Shown here: positions 1 through 8,703 of the stretch, in pieces
How positions within the stretch are numbered: position 1 is the first letter of the stretch
Layout of the letters: every line of letters begins with the position of its first letter
Source: Polyangia bacterium
GTDB lineage: Bacteria > Myxococcota_A > Polyangia > Nannocystales > Nannocystaceae
Assembly (NCBI GenBank): GCA_030430565.1
Contig: JAUIKS010000038.1
Coordinates: 62,001 to 126,000, forward strand
Length of the DNA: 64,000 nt
Direction of reading: 5' to 3'
The notes under the pieces: generated by a model
Told to the model about the DNA's origin: nothing
What the model saw: only the letters and a program-made list of their open reading frames with translations
The model's database searches: none
Program-made: the position numbers and the translations under genes

Positions 1-210
1 GAGCAGCCCGGCGACGACGCCCTGGGGCAGCCTGGCGACGGCGGGGCGCTCACAGTAGGCCGCGAACAGCAGACGGTTGATCAGCTTGTGCGCGGCGGCG
101 ATGACCGCCGCGTCGTCGAGCGCGAGGCCGCTGGATCGAGCCCGGCCGCGGAGCGCGGGCGTCAGCGCCTGGCGAGCGCGCGTGTAGGCCTGAATAAACG
201 CGGCGTCGCC
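1..210 (-). CDS. Partial gene at left edge, possibly a DNA methyltransferase/type II RM protein
   Basis: A minus-strand frame open to the window edge encodes a plausible helical protein segment containing AAHKLINRLLFAAYCERP. This resembles the K-L-x-x-R-x-x-F-x-x-x-C-E helix found near the N-terminus of Eco57I-like/type IIG restriction-methylation enzymes. No methyltransferase motif lies inside the window, so the assignment rests on this helix alone. The start is unresolved: in-frame GTG codons exist up to about 294, but the translation there is Arg-rich and unconvincing, and a neighbouring frame also looks partly coding. It could be a broken gene. Confidence 0.3.
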
Positions 211-488
211 TCGTCGTCGATCCGGCGCACACGCCCCGGCGCGCGGCCTTGTTATGGTGCGCCTCGATGTCGAAGCCACGCGTCTCTGTACCACGACGTC
301 AAGCATAAGCTCGAGCACCAGACGGCCGAGGGACCTGCTCGAGGCCGCGAGCGCGCTCGCGCCCGGAGACCAGCGGATCCTCCGCTCGATCGACCGCCTG
401 CGCGAGCTGCTCTAGCAGCAGCTGTGGCGACAGCCCGCGCCTCGACGCGGGTTCCTGGCATCATGTCGGCTGGGGAGGACACAGCGGC
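211..488. other. Intergenic region upstream of the oxygenase-like gene
   Basis: No convincing gene was found. Translations on both strands are Arg/Ala/Ser-rich, as expected of shadow frames in high-GC DNA. The start of the left-edge minus-strand gene and the promoter of the rightward gene at 489 must lie here, but I recognise no specific promoter motif. Confidence 0.4.
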
Positions 489-2477
489 ATGGGAACAGCG
501 GAGCAACTCGAGGCGCAGCTCGTCACCACGAACAACGTCCTGCTCGCGCTCCCCGGCGTGGACGACGAGCGCCTGCTCGCGGAGTTCTGCGGCGTCGTGG
601 TCCACGTCCGTGACTCAGCGGAGCCGCTGCCGGAGCTGCGCGGGAGGACGGTCTACCTGTGCGGTGATCTCGAGGAGGGGCGCGCGCTCGAGCTCGACGC
701 GGCGGCGCGCGTGCTCGTGATCCGTGATCGCTCACGCGGGGGCGCGGGATGGGAGCGCCGCGACGACGTCACGCGCATCGAGAGCGGACGGGTCCCGCTC
801 CTCGTGCACGGGGTCGGCGTGCTCTACCGCCGCTTCTTCGACCCCGCGATCGACCACTTCCACGAGATCTGCCGTGAGCACGCCTTCCAGTCCCTCACCG
901 AGTCGACGAAGCCGGCGAAGGCGCTGCGCACCGGGATCTACCTGACGCCGGTCGAGCGGGTCGGCGAGGAGCTGCGCTTTCGCCTGCTGCGCTGCTCGAC
1001 CAACCTCTCGGGGCCGACCGACAACTTCCGCGCGCACGACCGGTACCTGGTCGACGCGCTGAACCAAGAGGCCGCGTATCTCTTTGAGCGGCAGGCGCCG
1101 CTGAATCACGTGCTCGCGCAGGTCTACAACAACACGCCCGCGACCGCGGCGCGCAGGCAGAAGAAGGCCAAGATCAGCCAGCACGCGGACAAGACCAAGG
1201 ACATGCCGCGCAGCGGCATTATGGCCTTTTGTACATTTTACGACGGCCTCGACGCGCTGCGGCCGTCGTCCAAGGACCCCTTCGATCTCGTCTGCAAGGG
1301 CGGCAGCGGGCTGACGCGGCTCCAATTCCGCCTCAAGGATCGGGGCGCGACGCGGGCGGGTCGACCGCTGCCGGCGCGGTTCTCCGTGACGCTGTACCCG
1401 AACTCGGTGTTCTATATGCCGCTGTCGACGAACCGGCTGTACACCCACGAGATCCGCCCCGGGGCGGTGGACGCCGAGAAGCTCCCAACGCGCCTGGGCT
1501 ACGTGGTCCGCTGCTCGTCGACCGAGGCGGTGCACCGCGGCGGCGCGACCTACATCGAGGTCGGCGGAGCGCCGCGCGAGCTCGAGCCCCCGACGCAGGA
1601 GGGGATGAGCGCGCTGCGGCGGATGTACGCCGAGGAGAACCGGAGCGCGGGCTTTGTCGACTACGGGGAGCAGTTCCTCTTCAGCATGAACAAGGGCGAC
1701 TACGCGGCCCCTGGGTATCGCCCCGAGGACGAGTTCCGCCAGTACTCGCTGGCCGCCGCGGGCGAGCTGTTCGACGCGCTGCTGCGCTCGGTCCGCTTCG
1801 AAGACGTGGGCAAGGGGCGGCAGGGCGCGGTCTTGGTCAAGGTCGACGCGGCGCGCGGCGTCCCGCTCGTGCGCACCACCACGAGGTACGAGACGCCGGC
1901 GCAGCGCTTCGCGCCGGTGCACACGCGCCTGGCCCGGATGATCGAGTCGCGCGCCTCCCTCCCAATTGGGTTTAACAACGCGCTCATCGAGAACTACACG
2001 AACACCTACGCGACCATGGGCATGCACTCCGACCAGGCGCAGGACCTCGCGTCGGGCTCGTTCATCGCGCTGTACTCCTGCTACGAGCACCCGGAGCGGG
2101 AGCGTGCCCAGCGGACGCTCGTCGTGCAGTCGAAGGCGCCTGGCCGCGACGCGTTCGAGATCCCGCTGCGGCACGGGGGCGTCGTCGTGTTCTCGCTGGC
2201 GACCAACCGCCGCTTTATACACAAGATCGTGCTCGACCGCTCGCGACCGCAGCCGGAGAACCGCTGGCTCGGCGTCACGTTTCGCACCTCGAGGGTCTTC
2301 GCGCGCTACGAGGGCGGGCGGGCGCTGCTCGAGGACGGGACCCCGCTGACGCTGGCCGACGAGGACCGGCGGCGGGAGCTCTACAAGCTGCGCGGGCGTG
2401 AGAACAAAGAGACAGATTTTGTCTACCCGCCGCTGGCGTACACGATCAGCGCGAGCGACCTGATGCCGCCCGCGTGA
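489..2477 (+). CDS. Protein with two tandem 2OG-Fe(II) oxygenase-like domains
   Basis: A 662 aa soluble protein with no signal peptide. It contains two similar halves. Half 1 has an HxD at H232/D234, a distal His at H320 (YTHEIRP) and an Arg near R335-R341. Half 2 has HxD at H513/D515, distal His H578 (FIHKIV) and Arg R599. Each half also has an N-x-x-L-x-x-x-Y-x-N-T strand before the HxD and an S/A-TNR-x-x-x-H stretch at the distal His. The spacing matches the facial triad plus 2-oxoglutarate-binding Arg of AlkB-like dioxygenases, so oxidative demethylation or hydroxylation is plausible, but the substrate is unknown. The first about 200 aa match nothing I know. The stop abuts the convergent GH75-like gene. 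Confidence 0.7.
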   Translation: MGTAEQLEAQLVTTNNVLLALPGVDDERLLAEFCGVVVHVRDSAEPLPELRGRTVYLCGDLEEGRALELDAAARVLVIRDRSRGGAGWERRDDVTRIESGRVPLLVHGVGVLYRRFFDPAIDHFHEICREHAFQSLTESTKPAKALRTGIYLTPVERVGEELRFRLLRCSTNLSGPTDNFRAHDRYLVDALNQEAAYLFERQAPLNHVLAQVYNNTPATAARRQKKAKISQHADKTKDMPRSGIMAFCTFYDGLDALRPSSKDPFDLVCKGGSGLTRLQFRLKDRGATRAGRPLPARFSVTLYPNSVFYMPLSTNRLYTHEIRPGAVDAEKLPTRLGYVVRCSSTEAVHRGGATYIEVGGAPRELEPPTQEGMSALRRMYAEENRSAGFVDYGEQFLFSMNKGDYAAPGYRPEDEFRQYSLAAAGELFDALLRSVRFEDVGKGRQGAVLVKVDAARGVPLVRTTTRYETPAQRFAPVHTRLARMIESRASLPIGFNNALIENYTNTYATMGMHSDQAQDLASGSFIALYSCYEHPERERAQRTLVVQSKAPGRDAFEIPLRHGGVVVFSLATNRRFIHKIVLDRSRPQPENRWLGVTFRTSRVFARYEGGRALLEDGTPLTLADEDRRRELYKLRGRENKETDFVYPPLAYTISASDLMPPA

Positions 2478-3212
2478 TCAGTTCTCCCGCGCCAGCGCCT
2501 CGGCGCGACGACGCCCGACCGCGGCCGCCGCCGCGGCGCTCTCGACCGGCTCCACGCGGTTGTCCTCGCCGGTGAACACGATGTACGTGACGCCGCTCGC
2601 GACGCCGCCACGGTTGGGATCGGGGTTGATGCCCAGCGCCTCCGCGGCCGCGTAGGACAGCTCGCCGATCACGCCCGCCGGGCCGGCGTCGGCGTAGGGC
2701 GCGAAGATCATCTCGTCCCCGTACAGGATGACGCCGGCGCTGCCGTAGCCCGACCAGCCCGCCTTGATCCCGTGGGCCTTGGGGCGAAAGCCGTTGCCCG
2801 CCATCGGCACCACGAGATAGGGCACCTGGGCCGAGTTGATGAATTCACCCCGCGAGGTCTTGGCCGAGGTCTCGGCGCGGTACGAGCGATCGACGGTGCA
2901 GCGGGGATCGGCCGCGCCGTCACAGTCGATGTCGGCGTCGGCGCGCCACCAGATCGCGCCCTCGAGCTGACACAGCTGCACCGTCGCCCGCTCCGCCGAG
3001 GCGTCGGTCTTGAAGCGCGCGGCGCCGGGGAGCGGGTCGCATTCGCGGGTCAGCGCGCGCAGCTGGTCCGCGAGCGACGGCGTGGGCGTCGGCTCGCTGC
3101 GCGCGGGCGGGCGCTGGAGCGCGGCGGCGGGCGGCGAGCCGTCACAGGCGAAAGCCGCCGTCGCGAGCAGCAGCGCGCGCGTGGGAGAACTTCGTGGGCG
3201 CCGCGGGAGCAC
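2478..3212 (-). CDS. GH75 chitosanase-like lipoprotein
   Basis: A 244 aa exported protein. From a GTG at 3212 it begins with an Arg-rich n-region, then ALLLATAAFAC, a signal peptide with a possible but weak lipobox. The mature part has the layout of fungal-type chitosanases (glycoside hydrolase family 75): a DADIDCDG segment, a Cys near it, the PYLVVP strand, a GVILYGDEMIFAPYADAGP strand-turn and IGELSYAAAEALGI, ending in a GVTYIVF strand. In this family an Asp/Glu pair around the DxGP...IGE region is catalytic, and both acids are present. Cleavage of chitosan-like beta-1,4-glucosamine chains outside the cell is the likely role. A longer open frame reaches 3305 but adds no plausible sequence. 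Confidence 0.72.
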   Translation of the reverse strand: MLPRRPRSSPTRALLLATAAFACDGSPPAAALQRPPARSEPTPTPSLADQLRALTRECDPLPGAARFKTDASAERATVQLCQLEGAIWWRADADIDCDGAADPRCTVDRSYRAETSAKTSRGEFINSAQVPYLVVPMAGNGFRPKAHGIKAGWSGYGSAGVILYGDEMIFAPYADAGPAGVIGELSYAAAEALGINPDPNRGGVASGVTYIVFTGEDNRVEPVESAAAAAAVGRRRAEALAREN

Positions 3213-3270
3213 AGGGCACAGTACCGAGGATCGCGACGACGCGACACTCCGCGCCGTCACCGATCTCAAA

Positions 3271-3474
3271 CAAGCGTCGGCGCTCAGACCGTCGACCGAG
3301 CGCACCGAAGCGCAAGGGTCGCGCGCGAGCGTGGGAGGGCCCGCCCGCTCGAATAAGCGTCGGCGCCCAGGCCCGTGGGATGGGCCGCCAGCTCAACCAA
3401 GCGTTCGCGCACAGACCGTGAACCGCGAGCTCATCGAAGCTCAAGGGTCGCGCGCGAGCGTGGGAGGGGCCGCC
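3271..3474. repeat. Intergenic imperfect repeat, about 75 bp unit
   Basis: Two near-identical units, 3271-3345 and 3398-3474, begin with CAAGCG and end with a shared GGGTCGCGCGCGAGCGTGGG block followed by CCGCC. A shortened copy of the unit's first half lies between them at about 3355-3380. No gene was found here. The region separates the chitosanase-like gene from the SMP-30-like gene. Confidence 0.7.
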
Positions 3475-3586
3475 TGAGGACGGCGAGCGCGGGGGCGCTC
3501 GTCCGCTTCATCCGTTCGACGCTCGCCGCCCGGAAGGTGGAGGGAGCCCACGCGTTAAGCAGCGACCCGACGCCCGCGCGGTGCAT

Positions 3587-3653
3587 GTGCCCGAAAGGGC
3601 ATGGTCAACTCAACTAAACGTGCCCGAAAAGACATGGTCTTCACAACTAAATC
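3587..3653. repeat. Tandem 33 bp direct repeat downstream of the SMP-30-like gene
   Basis: Two adjacent copies (3587-3619 and 3620-3653) of a unit starting GTGCCCGAAA, containing CATGGTC and ending CAACTAAA. The unit is AT-richer than its surroundings. The second copy contains AAGACATGGTCTTC, an imperfect palindrome related to the ACATGTC intergenic motif found elsewhere in the window. It lies just after the 3' end of the minus-strand gene at 3657. Confidence 0.75.
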
Positions 3654-3656
3654 AAG

Positions 3657-4736
3657 CTAGTCGTACAGCGGCGCTCCAGGGGCGCCGATGAACACCCTCC
3701 AGACCACCGGCTCCATCAGCTGCGTGACGTAGACCGAGCAGCGGTCGAAGCCCTCGCCGTCGCCGAACGCCAGGCTCGCCGGGTACCCGAGCTGGTCCGC
3801 CACGAGCTCGCCCGGCTGCAGCGTCTCCGAGGCGCCGTCGACACGCCACAGCTCGCCGCGGATGTTCGCCGCGACGTAGACCATGCCGTCCTCGTCGACC
3901 GCGATCCCGTCAGGCGTGGTCGCGGGGCCGAGCTGCAGGATCTCGCGCGCGCTCGCCTCGATCGGCAGCCCGTCCGCGTCGACATCGTACTTCGTCAGCT
4001 GCCCGTCGGGCGTGAAGGTCGACGCGATGAACAGCGCGTCGCCGTCGGGGCTGTAGGCCATCCCGTTGGGGGAGGGCACGGCGCTGAGCGCCTCGCTGAC
4101 GTCGCCGCTCGGGGTCACGCGGAACACCCGGGTGTCGAAGTCGTCCGAGATCAGGGCGTCGCCGGTCGGCGTGATGGCGACGAAGTTGGGGCTCGCGATG
4201 CTCGCGGTGAGCTGCTCGCTCGCGCCGTCCCCGTCGACGAAGTAGACGCCGCCGTCGATCACGTCGACGTCGAAGCTCTCGCCGAGCGACGCGACGACGA
4301 GGCCGCTCCCGCGCCGGGCGAGGCCGATCGCGGTGGGGACGGCGGCGAGCTCGACGCGCGCCCCGTCGGCGCTGAGCCGCCACACGCGCTCGTCGGAGCT
4401 GACGTAGAGCCGGCCGTCCTGGCCGAAGGCGACGCCCTCGCTGCCGCCGGTGAAGGCGTCTGAGAGCGCGACGCGCTCGCCGGGGAGCAGGTCGGTCCAG
4501 CAGCCCCGCTCGTCGAGCTCCATGGTCTCGCCGCCGCTCGAGGAGCCGGCGGTGGTGCCCTCGGTCAAGACGCCCGCGGTCGCGGCGTCGGAGGAGCTCG
4601 ACTCGCCGCCGAGCTCCGTCGTGGTGGAGGTGGTGCCGTCGGTCGTGGTCGTCAGCGCGTCGCTGTCGCCGCAGGCGAGCGCGAGCGCGGGCAAGAGCGC
4701 GAGGAGGGGCGACAGCGGGCGTGGGCGCGTGTGCAT
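3657..4736 (-). CDS. SMP-30/gluconolactonase-like beta-propeller lipoprotein
   Basis: 359 aa. The N-terminus has a lipoprotein signal (LLALLPALALAC, lipobox LALAC), then a Thr/Ser/Gly-rich linker (about residues 25-75) typical of myxobacterial surface lipoproteins. The rest is a propeller: repeated strands such as GVAFGQDGRLYVSSD, NGMAYSPDGDALFIAST and GIAVDEDGMVYVAAN match the SMP-30/gluconolactonase/LRE fold. Catalytic metal ligands cannot be assigned by eye, so enzymatic activity is not claimed. It is probably a cell-envelope binding or lactonase-like protein. Nothing nearby suggests an operon. Confidence 0.75.
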   Translation of the reverse strand: MHTRPRPLSPLLALLPALALACGDSDALTTTTDGTTSTTTELGGESSSSDAATAGVLTEGTTAGSSSGGETMELDERGCWTDLLPGERVALSDAFTGGSEGVAFGQDGRLYVSSDERVWRLSADGARVELAAVPTAIGLARRGSGLVVASLGESFDVDVIDGGVYFVDGDGASEQLTASIASPNFVAITPTGDALISDDFDTRVFRVTPSGDVSEALSAVPSPNGMAYSPDGDALFIASTFTPDGQLTKYDVDADGLPIEASAREILQLGPATTPDGIAVDEDGMVYVAANIRGELWRVDGASETLQPGELVADQLGYPASLAFGDGEGFDRCSVYVTQLMEPVVWRVFIGAPGAPLYD

Positions 4737-4796
4737 AGGCCGAGAGCTCGCCGCGCTATAGCCCGAAACGAGGCGCCCGGCGAGCGCGGGTCTGCA

Positions 4797-7700
4797 TCAG
4801 CGGGCCCGCGCGGCGATCCACGCCTTCGCCTCCGCGCGCTCGCTGGGGAAGCCGTCGCCGTAGCCCTCGTACTCCTTCAGCGCGGTGCGGGCGAGCTCGA
4901 CCGCGGCCGCCCGCTTCGCCTTGTTCTTGCCCGCGAGATCGTAGCGCGCACGGGCCAGCGTGAAGTGGACCTCGGCGAGCACCGCGTCCTCGTTGTGCTC
5001 GACCTCCTCGAGCTCGAGCCCGCGCTCGAGCGCGGCGACGGCCTCGCGGGGCTCGCCGTTCTGCAGGCAGGTGAGCGCGTAGCCGCTGAGGTACACGAGC
5101 AGGCTCGCGTGGTCGGGGCCGACGCCTTTCTCGTGGACCTCGATCGCGCGCTTGAACAGCCGCTTGGCGTCCGCGAACTCGCCGCGCTTTCGCTTGAGGT
5201 TGGCGAGGTTGTTGATCAGGATGCCGAGGCGCGGGTTCTCGGATCCGAGCGCGGCCTCGCGGATCTCGAGCGCGCGTTCGAAGCTGACGAGCGCGTCGTC
5301 GTCGCGCCCCATCTTCTCCTGGATCGAGCCGATGTTGACGAGCATCGTCGAGACCGAGACGTGCTCGGGCCCGAGCGCGCTCTCGCGGATCTCGAGCGCG
5401 CGGCCCATGGTTTCGAAGGCCTTCTCAAATTTTCCCTGGTACTGGTAGCCGATCGAGAGGTTGGTCAGCGGGAGCGCGATGATCGGGTGATTCGGGCCGT
5501 AGCCCGCCTCCATGACCTCGAGGGCGGTGAGCGCGGCGGACTCGGCCTCGCCCCAGCGCTGCTGGGCCGCGTAGGCGGCCGCGAGGTTGGAGTAGAGCAG
5601 CGCGGTGCGGGTGTCCTTCGGCCCGAACAGCCGCTCGGCGAGCTCGAGCGCGCGGCTGAAGTGCGCGTCGGCGGCCGCGGCGTCACCTGACTTCTGCGCC
5701 ATGGCCCCGAGGCCGTTCTCGAATTGCACGCTCGCGCGCGAGCTCTCGCCGACGCGCTTCACCATGCTCGCCGCGTGCGGCGTCCAGCGCCGCGCGTCCT
5801 CGTACCGCGCGAGCCGCCCGCCGAGGATGAACACGAGGTAGCTGGCCGTGAGCGCGGCGGTCTCGTCGTCGCCGGCGCCGAGCGCCGTGTGGTAGGCGTC
5901 GGTCAGCAGCGTGATCGCCTTCTGGCTGTCCCCAGCCTCGGTCTCGCCGAAGCCGGTGGCGAAGCCCGCCGTGGCGATCAGCGGCTCGTAGCCCAGCGCG
6001 CGCGCCTCCTCGAGCAGCGCCGCCGCCTCGGCGGTGCCCTCGGCGTACTTGCCGGCGTCGATGCGGGCCCGCGCGAGTTCCAGGCGCTCGCGCGTGGCCG
6101 CGACGCGCTCGGCGAGCGCCGGGTCGTCGGGCGGCTTGACGGCGGCCTGCAGGTAGGCGTTGTCGCTGCAGGGCGCGAGCCGGGGGAGCGAGGCGACCGT
6201 CTTCGTCGCGTTCTCCACGGTCTCGGCGTCGGCCTCGAGGAGCAGCGAGACGCGGGCCCGCACGGCGCCGAGGCGCTCGTCGAGGCAGGTGTTGCGGAGG
6301 TCGAGCAGGGCGCCCGAGATCTCGCGGCGCAGCCCCAGCTCGCAGCTCTCGCGGCGCGCGAGGGACCAGCGCGCGGTGTAGTCGTCGAGCTGCGCGGTCA
6401 CCCGCTCCGCGACCTCGGCTCCGTAGTTGAGCCCGGTGGCGGCGAAGGCCTCGTTGAGCTCGGCGCGCTCCCCGTCGCCCCAGGTCGCGGCGAGCTGCTG
6501 CGCGCCGCCCGTGCAGCGAGGCGCCTGGGCGGCCTGGTAGCGCGCGACGCCGTAGGCGCCGCCGGCGACGCCCGCGGTCAGCAGCGCGACCGCGGCGGCG
6601 CGACGGCGCAGCTGCCCCGGATCGCGCGAGAGCGCGGCGAGCAGCGCGTCCATCGACGGCCAGCGCTCACCGGGCTCTGGGGACAGGCCGCGGTGGAGCG
6701 CGCGCAGCAGCCACGGCGGGACGCCGGCGCCCCGCGGCGGGTCGGCGAAGCGACCGGTGCGCACGTGCAGCTCGTACTGTCGCCGGCCCTTGGCCTTGAA
6801 CGGGCGCGCGCCGTAGAGCGCCTCGTACAGCGCGACGCAGAAGCTGAATTGGTCGCTGCGCGCGGTCACCTCGCGCGACGCGAATTGCTCTGGGGACATA
6901 TAGGCCGGCGTGCCGACGACGCTCCCGACCTCGGTGAGCTGGGCCGTGAGCGAGGTCGACGCGCCGCGCGAGACGCCCGAGAAGCCTGAGAAGCCCGAGA
7001 TCCCGGACTCGATCGAGACGCCGTCGCTCGCGGTGGCGACGGCGTCGCCCGAGCCCTCGAGCTCCTCCGGCGCGGCGCTCCCCTCCTGCTTGGCGAGCCC
7101 GAAGTCGAGGACGCGCGGGCGCCCGTCTACGCCCAGGATCACGTTCTGGGGCTTAAAGTCGCGGTGCACGAGGCCCGCGCTGTGGGCGGCCGCGAGCCCA
7201 CGGCCAGCGGGGATGAAGGTAGCGAGCACGTCCCGCCACGCCCGCGGACGCTGGACCTCGCGCATCCACTCGTGCAGCGTCTGACCCTCGACGAATTCCA
7301 TCGCGATGTAGAGCTGGTTGGAGAAGTCGCCTACGTCGTAAATCTGCACGACGTTCGGGTGGGAGAGCTTGGCGAGCGCCTGCGCCTCGCGCTTCATCCG
7401 CCCGCGGCCCTGGTTCGCGTGCTCTCTCGGGATGCTCAAGACCTTGAGCGCGACGCGCCGGTCGAGCTCCTCGTCGTAGGCCGCGAACACGACGCCCATG
7501 CCGCCCTCGCCGAGCACGCGGAGCAGCATGTAGCGCCCGATCCTCGCGCCGCCGCCGGCGAGCAGCGTGAGCTTGAGCCGCTCGCGCGCGTCGGGCTCGG
7601 GGATGCCCGTGCTCGAGGAGGCGGAGCGCGAGCCGGCGCCCGCGTAGATCGACATCCGGGTCGGCGCGCCGTCGAGCTCCTGCTCGTCCGCGTCCCCCGG

Positions 7701-7811
7701 CGCCTCGGGCTGCACGAGCGCGGCGTGACGCTGGGTGCCCGGGAGGAGGCGCGTGCGATCGTCGAGCGTATCCGCAGGGGCGCTCCCGTCCTGTTGGCCC
7801 GCTTGGGACAT
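4797..7811 (-). CDS. Ser/Thr protein kinase with C-terminal TPR repeats
   Basis: 1004 aa from the ATG at 7811 (an upstream in-frame start at 7847 is possible). An N-terminal variable region of about 90 aa precedes a Hanks-type kinase domain: Gly-loop GEGGMGVV (101-108), VAIK-type Lys K123, HRDFKPQN (216-223), DFG (236-238), SPEQ (about 307-310). An insertion rich in Gly/Ser/Phe repeats (ISGFSGFSGVS) sits in the activation segment. One membrane helix follows (about 406-424), then a Cys-containing linker and many TPRs with repeated A-x-x-x-x-x-x-A-L-E-I/L-R/E motifs. The kinase is cytoplasmic and the C-terminus is presumably outside. It is an intact paralogue of the interrupted kinase in this window and shows what the intact product should look like. 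Confidence 0.92.
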   Translation of the reverse strand: MSQAGQQDGSAPADTLDDRTRLLPGTQRHAALVQPEAPGDADEQELDGAPTRMSIYAGAGSRSASSSTGIPEPDARERLKLTLLAGGGARIGRYMLLRVLGEGGMGVVFAAYDEELDRRVALKVLSIPREHANQGRGRMKREAQALAKLSHPNVVQIYDVGDFSNQLYIAMEFVEGQTLHEWMREVQRPRAWRDVLATFIPAGRGLAAAHSAGLVHRDFKPQNVILGVDGRPRVLDFGLAKQEGSAAPEELEGSGDAVATASDGVSIESGISGFSGFSGVSRGASTSLTAQLTEVGSVVGTPAYMSPEQFASREVTARSDQFSFCVALYEALYGARPFKAKGRRQYELHVRTGRFADPPRGAGVPPWLLRALHRGLSPEPGERWPSMDALLAALSRDPGQLRRRAAAVALLTAGVAGGAYGVARYQAAQAPRCTGGAQQLAATWGDGERAELNEAFAATGLNYGAEVAERVTAQLDDYTARWSLARRESCELGLRREISGALLDLRNTCLDERLGAVRARVSLLLEADAETVENATKTVASLPRLAPCSDNAYLQAAVKPPDDPALAERVAATRERLELARARIDAGKYAEGTAEAAALLEEARALGYEPLIATAGFATGFGETEAGDSQKAITLLTDAYHTALGAGDDETAALTASYLVFILGGRLARYEDARRWTPHAASMVKRVGESSRASVQFENGLGAMAQKSGDAAAADAHFSRALELAERLFGPKDTRTALLYSNLAAAYAAQQRWGEAESAALTALEVMEAGYGPNHPIIALPLTNLSIGYQYQGKFEKAFETMGRALEIRESALGPEHVSVSTMLVNIGSIQEKMGRDDDALVSFERALEIREAALGSENPRLGILINNLANLKRKRGEFADAKRLFKRAIEVHEKGVGPDHASLLVYLSGYALTCLQNGEPREAVAALERGLELEEVEHNEDAVLAEVHFTLARARYDLAGKNKAKRAAAVELARTALKEYEGYGDGFPSERAEAKAWIAARAR

Positions 7812-7922
7812 CACTTCGATACAAGCACCCCCGAGCGAAGGGGGCAATCGAGCTCCGCTCGCGACCGCGCGCGCGGCTGATCGCGTCGCCGCGAGGGCGT
7901 CGCGCGCGGACGCGCGCGGTAG

Positions 7923-8666
7923 ATGGCGCTTCAGTCATGTTCGGATTCCAGGCGCGCGCCCGTCGACGCCGCCGTCGCGCTCGCCGGACGTCGGCACCGA
8001 CTTCTTCTCGCGGGCCTGCGCGCGCGCGGGCGAGGAGCGCGTCGTGAGCTCAGCGCGCGCGGTGCCGCGCGACGAAGCCTGCCGTACTCGCTGAGCGAGT
8101 GGGTCGACGGGCGCGAGCTCGCCTCGAGCTACCGCGAGCTCTCGTCCGCGCAGCGGCTGGCGTGCGCGCGTCAGCTGACCGACGCGACGGCGCGGCTGCA
8201 CGCCGAGGGCGTCGCGCACCGCGACCTCAAGCCGGCGAACCTCCTCGTCGTCGATCGCGCGCGGCTCGTGATCGTCGACTTCGACGGCGCGAGCGTCGGG
8301 CCGCTGGTCGGCTACCCGCTGAGCTCGCCGCCCTACGCCGCGCCCGAGCACCACGCCCCGCGTCGCCCTCACGACGCGCGGCCCGGCGACGTGTTCACGC
8401 TTGGGCTCGTGCTCTACGAGCTGCTCACGGGCTGGTTCCCCTTCGCCGCGGAGGAGGTCTACGAGCGCGGAGAGTTCTGCGCGCGACGCTTCCTCGCGGC
8501 GGTCGAGCGCGGCGCGTCGAGCCTCGCCGCCGACCTCCGCGGCGCGCCGCCCCGGCTCGTCGCGCTGCTCGAGCGCGCGCTTCACCTCGAGCCCGCGCGG
8601 CGGCCGAGCGCCGCCGCGCTCGCGTCGGCGCTCGTCGAGCTCCGCGCGCTGGTGCCGAGCTCGTGA
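7923..8666 (+). CDS. Ser/Thr kinase C-lobe without a recognisable N-lobe
   Basis: About 247 aa. From SLSEWVDGREL (hinge region) onward it is a good kinase C-lobe: HRDLKPAN, a DFD in place of DFG (IVDFDGASVG), YAAPEH in place of APE-Q, GDVFTLGLVLYELLTGWFPF, and a final helix with RPS. The 55 or so residues before the hinge are Arg/Ala-rich and show neither Gly-loop nor VAIK Lys, and no other local frame supplies them. It is either a decayed kinase whose N-lobe was lost or a pseudokinase with another start. The DFG Gly is retained one position later, so metal binding by Asp is possible. It is divergent from the kinase at 7811. Confidence 0.55.
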   Translation: MALQSCSDSRRAPVDAAVALAGRRHRLLLAGLRARGRGARRELSARGAARRSLPYSLSEWVDGRELASSYRELSSAQRLACARQLTDATARLHAEGVAHRDLKPANLLVVDRARLVIVDFDGASVGPLVGYPLSSPPYAAPEHHAPRRPHDARPGDVFTLGLVLYELLTGWFPFAAEEVYERGEFCARRFLAAVERGASSLAADLRGAPPRLVALLERALHLEPARRPSAAALASALVELRALVPSS

Positions 8667-8703
8667 CGGGAGGCGGCGCGGACCGGCGGGGCTGGCCGTT
8701 CGG

